Of a stretch of 64,000 nucleotides of DNA, positions 28,427 through 37,050 are shown piece after piece. A model generated the notes under the pieces. That model saw only the letters and a list, made by a program, of their open reading frames with translations, ran no database searches and had not been told where the DNA came from. Source of the stretch: Sphingobium vermicomposti (GTDB taxonomy: Bacteria > Pseudomonadota > Alphaproteobacteria > Sphingomonadales > Sphingomonadaceae); NCBI RefSeq assembly GCF_011762025.1, contig NZ_JAASQR010000001.1:62001-126000 (forward strand), in the 5' to 3' direction. The first letter of the stretch is position 1. Every line of letters starts with the position of its first letter. Made by a program: the position numbers and the translations under genes.

Positions 28427-29101
28427 ATGATGAAGCTGTTTATCGGTAACAAGGCTTATTCCAGCTGGTCGCTGCGCGGCTGGCTGGCGTGCAAGCTCAG
28501 CGGCCTGCCGTTTGAGGAAGTCGTCGTCCCCCTCTATGACGAAGCTTGGGAAAAACGGCGCGAAGGGGACGAATTCGCCCCCTCGTCCGGCAAGGTGCCG
28601 ATCCTGTGGGATGGCGACGATCTGGTCGTCTGGGACAGCCTGGCCATCATCGAATATCTGAATGAAAAGACCGGCGGCGACAAATTCTGGCCCGCCGACC
28701 CTGCGGCGCGAGCGATGGCGCGGTCGATGGCGGCGGAAATGCACTCCAGCTTCGCCGCCCTCCGGCGCGAGCACAGCATGAACATCCGCCAGATCTATGC
28801 CCCTGTCCCGCCGTCGGAGGGCGTGGCGCACGACATCAGCCGCATCATGGAGCTATGGGCGCAGGCCCGCGCCCGCCATGGCGGAGAGGGCGATTTTCTG
28901 TTCGGGGAATTTGGCGCCGTCGACGTGATGTTCGCGCCGGTCGTCACCCGCTTCATCACCTATCAACTCCCCGTCGCGCGCTTCGCCCAGGCCTATATGC
29001 AGGCGGTAGTCGCCCACCCGTGGATGCAGGAATGGATCGGCGAAGCACAAGCCGAAGAATGGGTCATCGACCGCTTCGAAGCCCCGCCCCTATCGGATTG
29101 A
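28427..29101 (+). CDS. Glutathione S-transferase family protein
   Basis: Protein of 224 residues. The N-terminal thioredoxin-like domain begins KLFIGNKAYSSWSLRGWLAC, where the Ser pair after YSSW is the likely glutathione-activating position, and VPILWDGDDLVVWDSLAIIE holds the cis-Pro and the glutathione-binding 'DS' motif. The C-terminal helical domain includes FLFGEFGAVDVMFAPVVTRF. It matches a Zeta/YfcF-like group. Its substrate is unknown. A CCCCC/GGGGG hairpin spans the ribosome binding site just upstream (28408-28424). Confidence 0.88.
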   Translation: MMKLFIGNKAYSSWSLRGWLACKLSGLPFEEVVVPLYDEAWEKRREGDEFAPSSGKVPILWDGDDLVVWDSLAIIEYLNEKTGGDKFWPADPAARAMARSMAAEMHSSFAALRREHSMNIRQIYAPVPPSEGVAHDISRIMELWAQARARHGGEGDFLFGEFGAVDVMFAPVVTRFITYQLPVARFAQAYMQAVVAHPWMQEWIGEAQAEEWVIDRFEAPPLSD

Positions 29102-29161
29102 TGCTGTCCGATTGAACCGGGCTTTGGATTTTGCCTGTCGATGCCCAGGGGGTCATTGCCG

Positions 29162-29452
29162 ATGAAAGATATCCGCATCGCCAAATGGCTGCTGCCGCTT
29201 CTCGCCTTGTCGGCTGCTGCTTGTGACAGCCGTCCCGACCAGTGGGACGCCTTCATATATCCCGATCGGACTGACCTCACAAAGCATAGGGAAATCGAAG
29301 GCTTTAAAACCTTCGATCTTTGCCAGCAGGCGGCGATTGACCAACTTAGGACGCTGCCTGATCCTGACGGGGGCGATTATGAATGCGGATACAAGTGCGA
29401 GCCGCGCGCGGAACTGGACGGCATCAATGTATGCAAAGAAACCCGGAAATAA
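29162..29452 (+). CDS. Small lipoprotein, function unknown
   Basis: Protein of 96 residues from ATG at 29162. Signal peptide with lipobox LSAAAC (Cys near residue 21). The mature part holds four more Cys (FDLCQQAA, YECGYKCEP, NVCKETRK), which may form disulfides in the periplasm, and a motif DAFIYPDRTDLTKHREIEGF. Related short lipoproteins occur in sphingomonads without known function. Confidence 0.72.
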   Translation: MKDIRIAKWLLPLLALSAAACDSRPDQWDAFIYPDRTDLTKHREIEGFKTFDLCQQAAIDQLRTLPDPDGGDYECGYKCEPRAELDGINVCKETRK

Positions 29453-29492
29453 TCAGGGTTCGCTGACTGCCCGATCCTGATGGCCTCGCCAA

Positions 29493-29681
29493 TCACTTCG
29501 GCGCGGCACCTTTCTCCACCGGGGCCTTAACCCCCTTCTTCTCCTTATGCTCGCGAAGAAGCACATCCAGTTCAGCGATGCGCAGGCGCTCCGGCGTATC
29601 CTTGGCAAGGCCCTTCAACCGGCATGCGGCCCAAAGGCTCCTGCGTTCGGATTCCAACGCCTTCAGGTATAAATCGGCCAT
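29493..29681 (-). CDS. Small conserved hypothetical protein
   Basis: Protein of 62 residues, mostly helical and charged: ESERRSLWAACRLKGLAKDT and then ERLRIAELDVLLREHKEKKG, with a Lys/Pro tail. No family recognised. No signal or membrane segment. Supported only by codon pattern and position in an otherwise empty gap. Confidence 0.5.
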   Translation of the reverse strand: MADLYLKALESERRSLWAACRLKGLAKDTPERLRIAELDVLLREHKEKKGVKAPVEKGAAPK

Positions 29682-29839
29682 TTCGTCTCCATGCTTTGCG
29701 CTCCCATATAGGAGGGTGCGTCAGGATGCGACAGGCATGGAGCCAATTTCAAACTGAGACGGTCACCCCGCCCGCTGGCCAAGCGCCGGGGAGGCATGCG
29801 AAGCGCCCGCCCGCATGGGGCAGGCCGCTTGCAGAAAAC

Positions 29840-30388
29840 TCAGTTCGCCTTGCTCATGTCGACCTTTTCCACCCATTCGGGATAAAAGGTCGGCTCGCGG
29901 TTCGACCAGCCGACCGCTGTCGCCGCCGCCTCGCTGATCGACTGGAGCAGCGCACGGCGCTTTTCGGGATGAAGGTGCGGCAGGCTCGCCGCCGCGCAGA
30001 ACGCCCCCGGCAACCATGGCCTGGCCCCCGCCCCCAACAGCCGCTCATACAGGAAGCGATAGGCGGAAAAACTGCCCAGCCGGTCCTGCCCCAGATCGAA
30101 AGCGGAAATCGTCACCAGCGGGGCCATGAACGGCTCCATCTGGTCCAGCCCGCTATCGTCGGGCACCCGCGTCTTGATCTCGTCCAGCCGCCCATAAATG
30201 CGCGCCTGCGCGCGGATGCTGGCTTCCTCCACCATGTCGCGCGACCATAATATCATGGCGTCGCGGCGGTGGAGGCCGATGTCCAGCGAACGGCGAATAT
30301 AGCGCTGCGTGGCAGACGGGAAACTGGCGAATTCACGCAGTTCCGCGAGTGTGACGGCCCCGTCAGCCGGTCTTGCATTGGTGCCCAT
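29840..30388 (-). CDS. Conserved hypothetical protein
   Basis: Protein of 182 residues from the ATG at 30388 (GGAGGGCAAGAGC upstream is a good ribosome binding site; the ATG at 30409 lacks one). The sequence looks helical without membrane segments: ATQRYIRRSLDIGLHRRDAM, SIRAQARIYGRLDEIKTRV and HPEKRRALLQSISEAAATAV. No family recognised. A phasin-like role was considered because of length and helicity but no phasin motif is seen. Confidence 0.65.
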   Translation of the reverse strand: MGTNARPADGAVTLAELREFASFPSATQRYIRRSLDIGLHRRDAMILWSRDMVEEASIRAQARIYGRLDEIKTRVPDDSGLDQMEPFMAPLVTISAFDLGQDRLGSFSAYRFLYERLLGAGARPWLPGAFCAAASLPHLHPEKRRALLQSISEAAATAVGWSNREPTFYPEWVEKVDMSKAN

Positions 30389-30621
30389 GCTCTTGCCCTC
30401 CGACTTCAAGTCGATCAGCAGAGGATGCGCCCATCATGGTTACTGAATGCTTAAGCGCGAACCCTGCCGACCTTTACAAGGAATCATGTTTCCTTGTGCG
30501 GCGCAACATATAAATATGCGAAAGATGCGAATGATTTGGTCAGCGTGAGGCACGGCGGAACGACCGCCGGACCGGCCAAAAGCGGGGCTAAAGGGATAGC
30601 ATCCCGCTTCTGGCCCGGCGC

Positions 30622-30873
30622 TCATTCGGCCCGCCGTTCCAGCACGGCGCCGATCATCTTGCGCCATATCGCGACATCGCCAGCCTCGGCCATGTCGGCG
30701 TCCGGCTCGCGCAATGTGTGCAGGATCGCATAGGCGTCATCCACATGCTCGCGCCAGCTGGCGTCCACCGCGCTCGACGCATGCGGGTCGTTTCCCTCGC
30801 CATTCAGGCTGAGTTGACGACCTGCCAGAACGCGGGCGATGCGTTCGATCGCGGGAGTGGCGGAAGTGGGCAT
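30622..30873 (-). CDS. Small hypothetical protein
   Basis: Protein of 83 residues from the ATG at 30873 with GAGAGGAA upstream. Contains ERIARVLAGRQLSLNGEG and WREHVDDAYAILHTLREPDA, with a predicted helical C-terminus. No family recognised. A G+C-rich hairpin at about 30569-30620, just past the stop, could terminate transcription. Confidence 0.6.
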   Translation of the reverse strand: MPTSATPAIERIARVLAGRQLSLNGEGNDPHASSAVDASWREHVDDAYAILHTLREPDADMAEAGDVAIWRKMIGAVLERRAE

Positions 30874-30973
30874 AGAACAGGGTTCCTCTCTCCGTTGGAG
30901 GCGAACCATCCGGTCATGACACCGGACCGGCTCGACCTCTTCGCGATCATATCAGCATTAATGGAGCCGTCCA

Positions 30974-31189
30974 TCAATCCTGCTTGCCTTCCCTATAACC
31001 CGACGAAGGAACCGGGTGGCCATCGTCGCCGGGCGTGGTCGCCGCCGGGGGATCGGACGCATCCATAGAATCCCTCAGCCCTTCCTCCAGCTTTTCTTCC
31101 GGCGTCATGGCATGGTCCTGGGCATCGGTCGGCCTTTCGTCATGCGCCTCTTCCCGGCTGTTGGGCCTGATATCGGTCTTGTTCGTCAT
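30974..31189 (-). CDS. Small acidic hydrophilic protein
   Basis: Protein of 71 residues, very hydrophilic and acidic ([20 protein letters not shown]), with no hydrophobic core, so probably disordered. ATG at 31189 has a purine-rich GAGGAGAATGAG upstream. Similar short acidic proteins are common near stress genes in sphingomonads, but no function is known. Confidence 0.58.
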   Translation of the reverse strand: MTNKTDIRPNSREEAHDERPTDAQDHAMTPEEKLEEGLRDSMDASDPPAATTPGDDGHPVPSSGYREGKQD

Positions 31190-31352
31190 CTCATTCTCCT
31201 CGCGCGGCCATTTATCGTCCTTCCGCGCTTGCCCTTATGAAACGGATAGTCCCGATGCCCGGTTCCGCCCGGCTTGCGGCCCGCCCTTACCGCGCCCATA
31301 TCCGCGCGACGACGGCTTGCCCCTCAGGAACAAATCTGGAACAACACGCCCC

Positions 31353-34331
31353 ATGAGTCTCACTACACTTTCCGTGCGCGGCGCGCGCGAGCACAACCTC
31401 AAGGGCGTGGACGTCGACCTCCCCCGCGACAGCCTGATCGTCATCACTGGCCTGTCGGGTTCGGGCAAGTCCTCCCTCGCCTTCGACACCATCTATGCAG
31501 AGGGTCAGCGCCGCTATGTGGAGTCCCTCTCCGCCTACGCCCGCCAGTTCCTTGAGATGATGCAGAAGCCCGACGTCGAACATATTGACGGCCTCTCCCC
31601 CGCCATCTCGATCGAGCAGAAGACGACGTCGCGCAACCCGCGCTCCACCGTCGCCACCGTCACCGAAATCTACGACTATATGCGCCTCCTCTGGGCGCGC
31701 GTCGGCATCCCTTATTCCCCCGCGACCGGAGAGCCGATCAGCGCACAGACCGTCAGCCAGATGGTCGACCGCGTGATGCAATTGCCGGAGGGCACCCGCT
31801 TCTACCTCCTCGCCCCCGTCGTCCGCAGCCGCAAGGGCGAGTACCGCAAGGAACTGCTGGAATGGCAGAAGGCAGGCTACACCCGCGTCCGCATCGACGG
31901 CGAAATGTACCTGATCGAAGACGCCCCCGCCCTCGACAAGAAATACAAGCATGACATCGAAGTCGTAGTCGACCGCCTGGCCGTGGACGCGGACATGTCC
32001 ACCCGCCTGGCCGACAGCTTCGAACAGGCGCTAAAGCTCGCCGACGGCCTGGCCTATATCGACCTGGCCGACGGCACCGTCGTTCCCCCTCCCGCAAGCG
32101 GGAGGGGGCTAGGGGGTGGGCCCTCCAACGCCAGCATGGAAGAGCCCACCCCTAACCCCTCCCGCAAGCGGGAGGGGAACCTTAAGGGTGCCGCCATCCC
32201 GGAAAACCGCATAGTCTTCAGCGAAAAATTCGCCTGCCCCGTCAGCGGCTTCACCATCCCCGAAATCGAACCGCGCCTCTTCTCCTTCAACGCCCCGCAA
32301 GGCGCGTGCCCCGCCTGCGACGGCCTGGGCGAGCGGCAGGAGTTCGACCCCGAACTCGTCGTCCCCAACGAAGCCCTCACCCTCAAAAAGGGCGCGATCG
32401 TCCCCTGGGCCAAATCCAACCCGCCCAGCCCCTATTATATGCAAGTCCTCGGCTCCCTCGCGAAGGAGTTCGGCTTCACCCTGGACACGCCCTGGCAGGA
32501 CCTCCCGCCAGAGGTAAAGCTCATCATCCTCCACGGCACCGGCGGCAAACCCGTCACGCTAAAGTTCGTAGACGGCAAAAAATCCTACGAGGTCAAGAAA
32601 GCCTTCGAAGGCGTCATCGGCAACCTCAACCGCCGCCTGCTCCAGACCGAATCCGCCTGGATGCGCGAGGAACTGAGCAAATACCAAACCGCCATGCCGT
32701 GTGAGACATGCCACGGCGCCCGCCTCAAACCCGAAGCCCGCGCGGTCAAGATCGCGGGCGAGGACATCTCCATGTCCACCCGCCGCTCGGTCGTGGACGC
32801 GCTCGGCTTCTTCTCCACCCTCCCCGCGCAGCTCACCGACCAGCAGAACCAGATCGCCAAGGCCATCCTCAAGGAAATTGTCGAGCGGCTCGGCTTCCTC
32901 AACAATGTCGGCCTCGACTATCTGAACCTCGACCGCACCAGCGGCACCCTGTCGGGCGGCGAATCCCAACGCATCCGCCTCGCCTCGCAGATCGGCAGCG
33001 GCCTGTCGGGCGTCCTCTACGTCCTCGACGAACCCAGCATCGGCCTGCACCAGCGCGACAATGACCGCCTGCTCATCACCTTGAAGCGCCTGCGCGACCT
33101 CGGCAACACCGTCATCGTCGTGGAACATGACGAAGACGCCATCCGCGCCGCCGACTATATCGTCGACATGGGCCCCGGCGCAGGCGTCCACGGCGGCCAG
33201 ATCGTCGCGCAAGGCTCCCTGAACGAACTGCTCGCCCACCGCGACAGCCTGACCGCGGACTATCTCAACGGCACCCGCCGCATCGAAGTCCCGCCAAAGC
33301 GCCGCAAGGGCACCGGCAAGAAACTCACCGTCCACAACGCCCGCGCCAACAATCTGCAAAATGTCACCGCGTCGATCCCGCTCGGCACCTTCACCTGCAT
33401 CACCGGCGTATCGGGATCGGGCAAGTCCAGCTTCACCATCGACACCCTCTACGCATCATCAGCGCGCCAGCTGAACGGCGCGCGCATCGTCGCAGGCCCG
33501 CATGACAAGGTCACCGGCCTTGAACATTGCGACAAGGTGATCGACATCGACCAATCGCCCATCGGTCGCACCCCCCGATCCAACCCGGCCACCTATACCG
33601 GGGCCTTCACCAACATCCGCGACTGGTTCGCGGGCCTCCCCGAAAGCCAGGCGCGCGGCTACAAGCCGGGCCGCTTCAGCTTCAATGTAAAGGGGGGTCG
33701 CTGCGAAGCCTGCACCGGCGACGGCCTGCTCAAGATTGAAATGCACTTCCTCCCCGACGTCTATGTCACCTGCGACGTCTGCCACGGAGCGCGCTACAAT
33801 CGCGAAACGCTGGAGGTAAAGTTCAAGGGCCACAGCATCGCCGATGTGCTGAACATGACCGTCGAGGACGCGGTGGAATTCTTCAAGGCCGTCCCCCCCA
33901 TCCGCGACAAGATGGCCATGCTCGCCGAAGTCGGCCTCGGCTACATAAAGGTCGGCCAGCAAGCCACGACCCTCTCCGGCGGCGAAGCCCAGCGCGTCAA
34001 ACTCGCCAAGGAACTCGCCCGCCGAGCCACCGGCCAGACGCTCTACATATTGGACGAGCCCACCACCGGCCTCCATTTCGAAGACGTCCGCAAACTCCTC
34101 GAAGTCCTCCACGCCCTGGTCGAACAGGGCAACAGCGTGGTCGTGATCGAGCACAACCTGGACGTCATCAAGACCGCAGATTACATAATCGACATGGGAC
34201 CAGAGGGCGGCGTCAAGGGCGGCGAAGTCGTCGCCGAAGGCACCCCGGAGAAGGTGGCGAAGAACGCCCGGAGCTTTACCGGGCGCTATCTCGCGCCGAT
34301 GTTGGGGATGGAGGCTGTGGCGGCGGAGTAA
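31353..34331 (+). CDS. uvrA: Excinuclease ABC subunit UvrA with an inserted palindrome
   Basis: Damage-sensing ATPase of nucleotide excision repair. 992 residues against about 940 in E. coli. ABC motifs are complete: Walker [10 protein letters not shown] and GVSGSGKSS, signatures [12 protein letters not shown] and [12 protein letters not shown]. Zinc-binding Cys sets are present ([24 protein letters not shown] with [10 protein letters not shown]). Residues 244-276 ([15 protein letters not shown] region) are encoded by a 99-base palindromic repeat placed between the UvrB-binding region and the first zinc module. The start at 31353 ([13 protein letters not shown]) is chosen over upstream in-frame codons because the family begins there. 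Confidence 0.96.
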   Translation: MSLTTLSVRGAREHNLKGVDVDLPRDSLIVITGLSGSGKSSLAFDTIYAEGQRRYVESLSAYARQFLEMMQKPDVEHIDGLSPAISIEQKTTSRNPRSTVATVTEIYDYMRLLWARVGIPYSPATGEPISAQTVSQMVDRVMQLPEGTRFYLLAPVVRSRKGEYRKELLEWQKAGYTRVRIDGEMYLIEDAPALDKKYKHDIEVVVDRLAVDADMSTRLADSFEQALKLADGLAYIDLADGTVVPPPASGRGLGGGPSNASMEEPTPNPSRKREGNLKGAAIPENRIVFSEKFACPVSGFTIPEIEPRLFSFNAPQGACPACDGLGERQEFDPELVVPNEALTLKKGAIVPWAKSNPPSPYYMQVLGSLAKEFGFTLDTPWQDLPPEVKLIILHGTGGKPVTLKFVDGKKSYEVKKAFEGVIGNLNRRLLQTESAWMREELSKYQTAMPCETCHGARLKPEARAVKIAGEDISMSTRRSVVDALGFFSTLPAQLTDQQNQIAKAILKEIVERLGFLNNVGLDYLNLDRTSGTLSGGESQRIRLASQIGSGLSGVLYVLDEPSIGLHQRDNDRLLITLKRLRDLGNTVIVVEHDEDAIRAADYIVDMGPGAGVHGGQIVAQGSLNELLAHRDSLTADYLNGTRRIEVPPKRRKGTGKKLTVHNARANNLQNVTASIPLGTFTCITGVSGSGKSSFTIDTLYASSARQLNGARIVAGPHDKVTGLEHCDKVIDIDQSPIGRTPRSNPATYTGAFTNIRDWFAGLPESQARGYKPGRFSFNVKGGRCEACTGDGLLKIEMHFLPDVYVTCDVCHGARYNRETLEVKFKGHSIADVLNMTVEDAVEFFKAVPPIRDKMAMLAEVGLGYIKVGQQATTLSGGEAQRVKLAKELARRATGQTLYILDEPTTGLHFEDVRKLLEVLHALVEQGNSVVVIEHNLDVIKTADYIIDMGPEGGVKGGEVVAEGTPEKVAKNARSFTGRYLAPMLGMEAVAAE
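32082..32180. repeat. Palindromic repeat inside the uvrA reading frame
   Basis: 99 bases, exactly 33 codons. Left arm 32082-32121 and right arm about 32144-32180 are imperfect reverse complements; each arm has its own hairpin, CCCTCCCGC/GCGGGAGGG around AA. The middle is a 22-base spacer. It has no stop codon in the uvrA frame. The same family is found at 2262-2400, at 23212-23250 (half) and in looser form at 51978-52145. Confidence 0.85.
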
Positions 34332-34357
34332 GTGAATGATCGAAGGGGGAAGCGGTC

Positions 34358-35986
34358 TTGGAAAACGGAATTAAACTAGCCGAGGCGTTGGCATGGCCGG
34401 TTGCGGCGAGCATAATCGCTGTCGTCGCACTGATTATCGTTTGGAGGGTTACGAGTTCCGCTGGCGATTTGAGTTTCAACGTCAAAGATTGGTTCAAGCT
34501 CGACAGAAAAGCTTCGTCTGCAGCAAGCGAAATGAGAACTGAAATCGTCCCGATTCAGACAGAATCTATCGACGATACCCCTACGTCGGTTCAGACTCTT
34601 GCCGAAGTTGCTGAGGAGGACGTTTCGAAGAAGCGCGATTTGTTTTGGTTGTTTGATGACGCGGTTCAATTGGCCGAGAGTTTCGACCGATTTAAGGAGA
34701 CCAGTTCATACCGAGACGACCCTGATTTTTGGGAAAGTCTGTATGTTGATCGCCGCCGAGAGCTTTCTTTGGGGGATGAAGGCCCGGAACTTCGTAACCT
34801 TGCCGATGCAAATGTCACATGGGTATGGCCGCTGATCTTCTTGATAAGGCGGTTTATGCGACTCCACGATGCCAATCGTGCAGAGCAAACACTTAATGAG
34901 GCGATAGCCCGCCACAACTCAGATAAGCATCACTGGGTTCTGCGCGAAGGAGTTAGCTTCTACAACGACCTCTTCGGCACCGAGCGCGCTTTGGAGTTTT
35001 GCCGCCGCCAGCTTATTTCAGGCACCACCGATCGAGAAACATCTGCGATGTTTGACAAGCTAGCGGAAGTTAGCGGTTCAGATGAAGACACATTCTCAAG
35101 AGCTATCTTAAGAGAAATTGTTGTTAACTATGATGCAAGCAACAAAAATGCGCTATTCAACTTAGCGTATTCATATGGCAATATTTCAGAGACGAAAATC
35201 ATTGCTTACCAGCGATATGCCGAGCTTGGGACAGGCGATAAGAGGTGGCAAAGCTCACCAAATAATATGGGCGTAGCGATTGGAAACGCTGAAGAGTCAG
35301 TGCAGAACGAATACTTCGAACAAGCTCTAAAACTCGGCAGCGGAATCGCCGCGGCCAATTTGGCAAGGTCACTCGCTGAGAAGGGCTATGTCACGCGAGC
35401 AGAGATGATCCTCGAAGCCGTTGATGATAGTAGTTGCGACGCTGTTGATATGGCTGCACTCTTAGACGCACGATCTAAAGTATCTAACGCTCGAAGTACG
35501 TTAGAAAAGGCGCGGACTTCATTCGGGCAGCACGCCAAGGAGCAGGACCGAAAATATAGAGCGCTCCTTTTTGCCGCCTTTGATTTCTTCAAGGATCATG
35601 GGTCGGCCGAGAATGGCTCCTTCTGCTCAGATGACAAAACTTTCACCCTTGTCACAGATCCAGAGGGAGCGACTTGCACATACAAGCTGGGGGATATTAC
35701 TCTCAGCGGACGCCTCGACAAGAAGCCATTATGCTATGAAGGTAGAATATCTGGAGGAAGTGGGGGAATCTTAAATTATACCTTTAAGCGGGTATTAATT
35801 CTCCAAGTTTCGCAGGATACCGTGCGGGCGATTATATGGAATGATGCCATCAAAGAGCAGGATGCTATGCGCATCGTGACGTTGGCGAAAGTTGAAAATA
35901 TTGGAGCGAGTGCAACGGTTTTGCCGATGCTTACGGTGGATCAAGGCATAGCGGCGGCCTTATCCGGTTTTAGCGCGCAGCCATGA
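34358..35986 (+). CDS. Membrane-anchored TPR/Sel1-like protein, function unknown
   Basis: Protein of 542 residues; TTG start with AAGGGGGA eight bases upstream. One N-terminal transmembrane segment (about residues 13-31, VAASIIAVVALIIVWRV) is followed by a long cytoplasmic part. Residues about 230-345 look like TPR or Sel1 repeats (ALFNLAYSYGN, NNMGVAIGNAEESVQNEYFE, AANLARSLAEKGYVTRAEMI). A C-terminal beta-rich module of about 110 residues starts near TFTLVTDPEGATCTYKLG. The gene is clearly more AT-rich than its neighbours and uses AT-ending codons, which suggests recent transfer. No known family assigned. Confidence 0.8.
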   Translation: MENGIKLAEALAWPVAASIIAVVALIIVWRVTSSAGDLSFNVKDWFKLDRKASSAASEMRTEIVPIQTESIDDTPTSVQTLAEVAEEDVSKKRDLFWLFDDAVQLAESFDRFKETSSYRDDPDFWESLYVDRRRELSLGDEGPELRNLADANVTWVWPLIFLIRRFMRLHDANRAEQTLNEAIARHNSDKHHWVLREGVSFYNDLFGTERALEFCRRQLISGTTDRETSAMFDKLAEVSGSDEDTFSRAILREIVVNYDASNKNALFNLAYSYGNISETKIIAYQRYAELGTGDKRWQSSPNNMGVAIGNAEESVQNEYFEQALKLGSGIAAANLARSLAEKGYVTRAEMILEAVDDSSCDAVDMAALLDARSKVSNARSTLEKARTSFGQHAKEQDRKYRALLFAAFDFFKDHGSAENGSFCSDDKTFTLVTDPEGATCTYKLGDITLSGRLDKKPLCYEGRISGGSGGILNYTFKRVLILQVSQDTVRAIIWNDAIKEQDAMRIVTLAKVENIGASATVLPMLTVDQGIAAALSGFSAQP

Positions 35987-35998
35987 ACAGGCACTACA

Positions 35999-36027
35999 TT
36001 GGCACAGTAACTTCCTCCTGATACATT
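35999..36027 (+). promoter_or_regulatory. Promoter of the 36034 cassette, probably leaderless
   Basis: TTGGCA at 35999-36004 and TACATT at 36022-36027 are separated by exactly 17 bases. A start seven bases past the -10 box would fall on the A of the ATG at 36034. No Shine-Dalgarno sequence stands before that ATG, which fits a leaderless mRNA. Confidence 0.5.
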
Positions 36028-36033
36028 ACCCTT

Positions 36034-36225
36034 ATGACCAAACTCACCCCCATAGAGTCCGAGTTCGCGACGACCGAGGAAGCCGAGGCTTACGACGCCT
36101 GGTTCCGCGCGAAGGTTGAGGCAAGGTTGGCGGATACGGCACCCGGCATCCCACATGAAGAGGTCATGGCCGAACTTTGGGCGATCATAACCAGGCAGAA
36201 AACCGGATCGTCGCCACACCCGTGA
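36034..36225 (+). CDS. Antitoxin-like small protein (stability determinant type)
   Basis: Protein of 63 residues. EFATTEEAEAYDAWFRAKVE and IPHEEVMAELWAII match the RelB-like 'stability determinant' antitoxins that normally precede a ParE/RelE toxin. Here no ParE follows: the next gene begins in a GTGA overlap with this stop and encodes a nucleotidyltransferase-like protein. The ATG seems to be at the transcription start. Either the toxin was replaced or the small protein has taken another partner. Confidence 0.7.
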   Translation: MTKLTPIESEFATTEEAEAYDAWFRAKVEARLADTAPGIPHEEVMAELWAIITRQKTGSSPHP

Positions 36226-36782
36226 CCCCCTACCGCCCCGAATTCACCGCCGCGCTTGAAATCTTCGCGCGCATATGCGCCGCAATGGTCGAACGGGGCT
36301 TCACCCGCCCCATCCTCGTGGGCGGCGCGGCGGTGGAATTCTACAGCATGGGGTTTATCACGACCGGCGACTTCGATCTCTGCTCCCCAGCACAGGATAC
36401 GCTGGAAGCAGAATTCCAGCGCCACGGTTTCGTCCGCCCATCAGGACCAGGACGCGCCACGCGCGGATGGGTCCATCCCGACCTTGGCCTTGGCTTCGAG
36501 GTCGTAGGTGACATGCCACTCGATGGATCAGTAACACGCGAACACATCGCCCTTGTCGAAGATTTTGACGACAGCCCGCCCTTTGCCATCATCTCGGTGG
36601 AAGACCTGATCGCCGACCGTATGGGGCAATATGCGTCCGGCACCGCCCGCGAGATGCTCGCCCAAGCCCAAACGCTGCTGCGCCTTCACCCGGACGCCAA
36701 TATGGACTATCTTGAACAACGCGTCCGACATGAAACCGGCGGCGATTTTGGAGCTGAAGATGTCCTCGACCGACAAGATTGA
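36222..36782 (+). CDS. Nucleotidyltransferase-like protein (AbiEii/DUF6036 type)
   Basis: Protein of 186 residues from GTG at 36222, whose bases overlap the preceding TGA (GTGA). The motif RPILVGGAAVEFYSMGFITT followed by GDFDLCS resembles the GG(A/S)...TxDxD site of minimal nucleotidyltransferases such as AbiEii and DUF6036 proteins. Later blocks are GLGFEVVGDM and AIISVEDLIADRMGQY, also seen in that group. A TTG at 36177 would give a longer form but without the coupling. Activity (adding nucleotides to tRNA or protein) is inferred. The gene overlaps the next one by 23 bases. Confidence 0.72.
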   Translation: MTPYRPEFTAALEIFARICAAMVERGFTRPILVGGAAVEFYSMGFITTGDFDLCSPAQDTLEAEFQRHGFVRPSGPGRATRGWVHPDLGLGFEVVGDMPLDGSVTREHIALVEDFDDSPPFAIISVEDLIADRMGQYASGTAREMLAQAQTLLRLHPDANMDYLEQRVRHETGGDFGAEDVLDRQD

Positions 36783-36954
36783 AAACTGGCCGGGCCGCCG
36801 CATCGCCTTCAAGAGCTTCGCCACCGATCTCGCCCGCCGCCGCGCCGAACTCGGCATTACCGACGCCGACATACCCCGCAACAGCGGCACCCGCCGCACC
36901 GCCTCCAAGAAGGCACTGCTCAAAGCCATCAAGGACGCAGGCGGCAACTGGTAG
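36760..36954 (+). CDS. Small basic protein, third gene of the cassette
   Basis: Protein of 64 residues. The ATG at 36760 lies inside the end of the nucleotidyltransferase-like gene and has GGAGCTGAAG directly before it; an ATG at 36730 is less well placed. Sequence has many Arg/Lys (RRIAFKSFATDLARRRAELG, NSGTRRTASKKALLKAIKDA) and could bind nucleic acid. No family name known. Tight overlap suggests it acts with the upstream protein. Confidence 0.68.
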   Translation: MSSTDKIENWPGRRIAFKSFATDLARRRAELGITDADIPRNSGTRRTASKKALLKAIKDAGGNW

Positions 36955-37050
36955 CCCTTCCCACCACCGTTCCCATTTTGTTCTGTCCTACAACCCCCAA
37001 CCTGTTATACCGTCCCGGCAAACCCTCCCATAAAAAGGAGCTTGCCGCCC

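Noticed and set aside
36177..36221. Longer nucleotidyltransferase-like start at TTG 36177
   Set aside because: The GTG at 36222 overlaps the upstream stop in the usual coupled way and starts nearer the conserved region.
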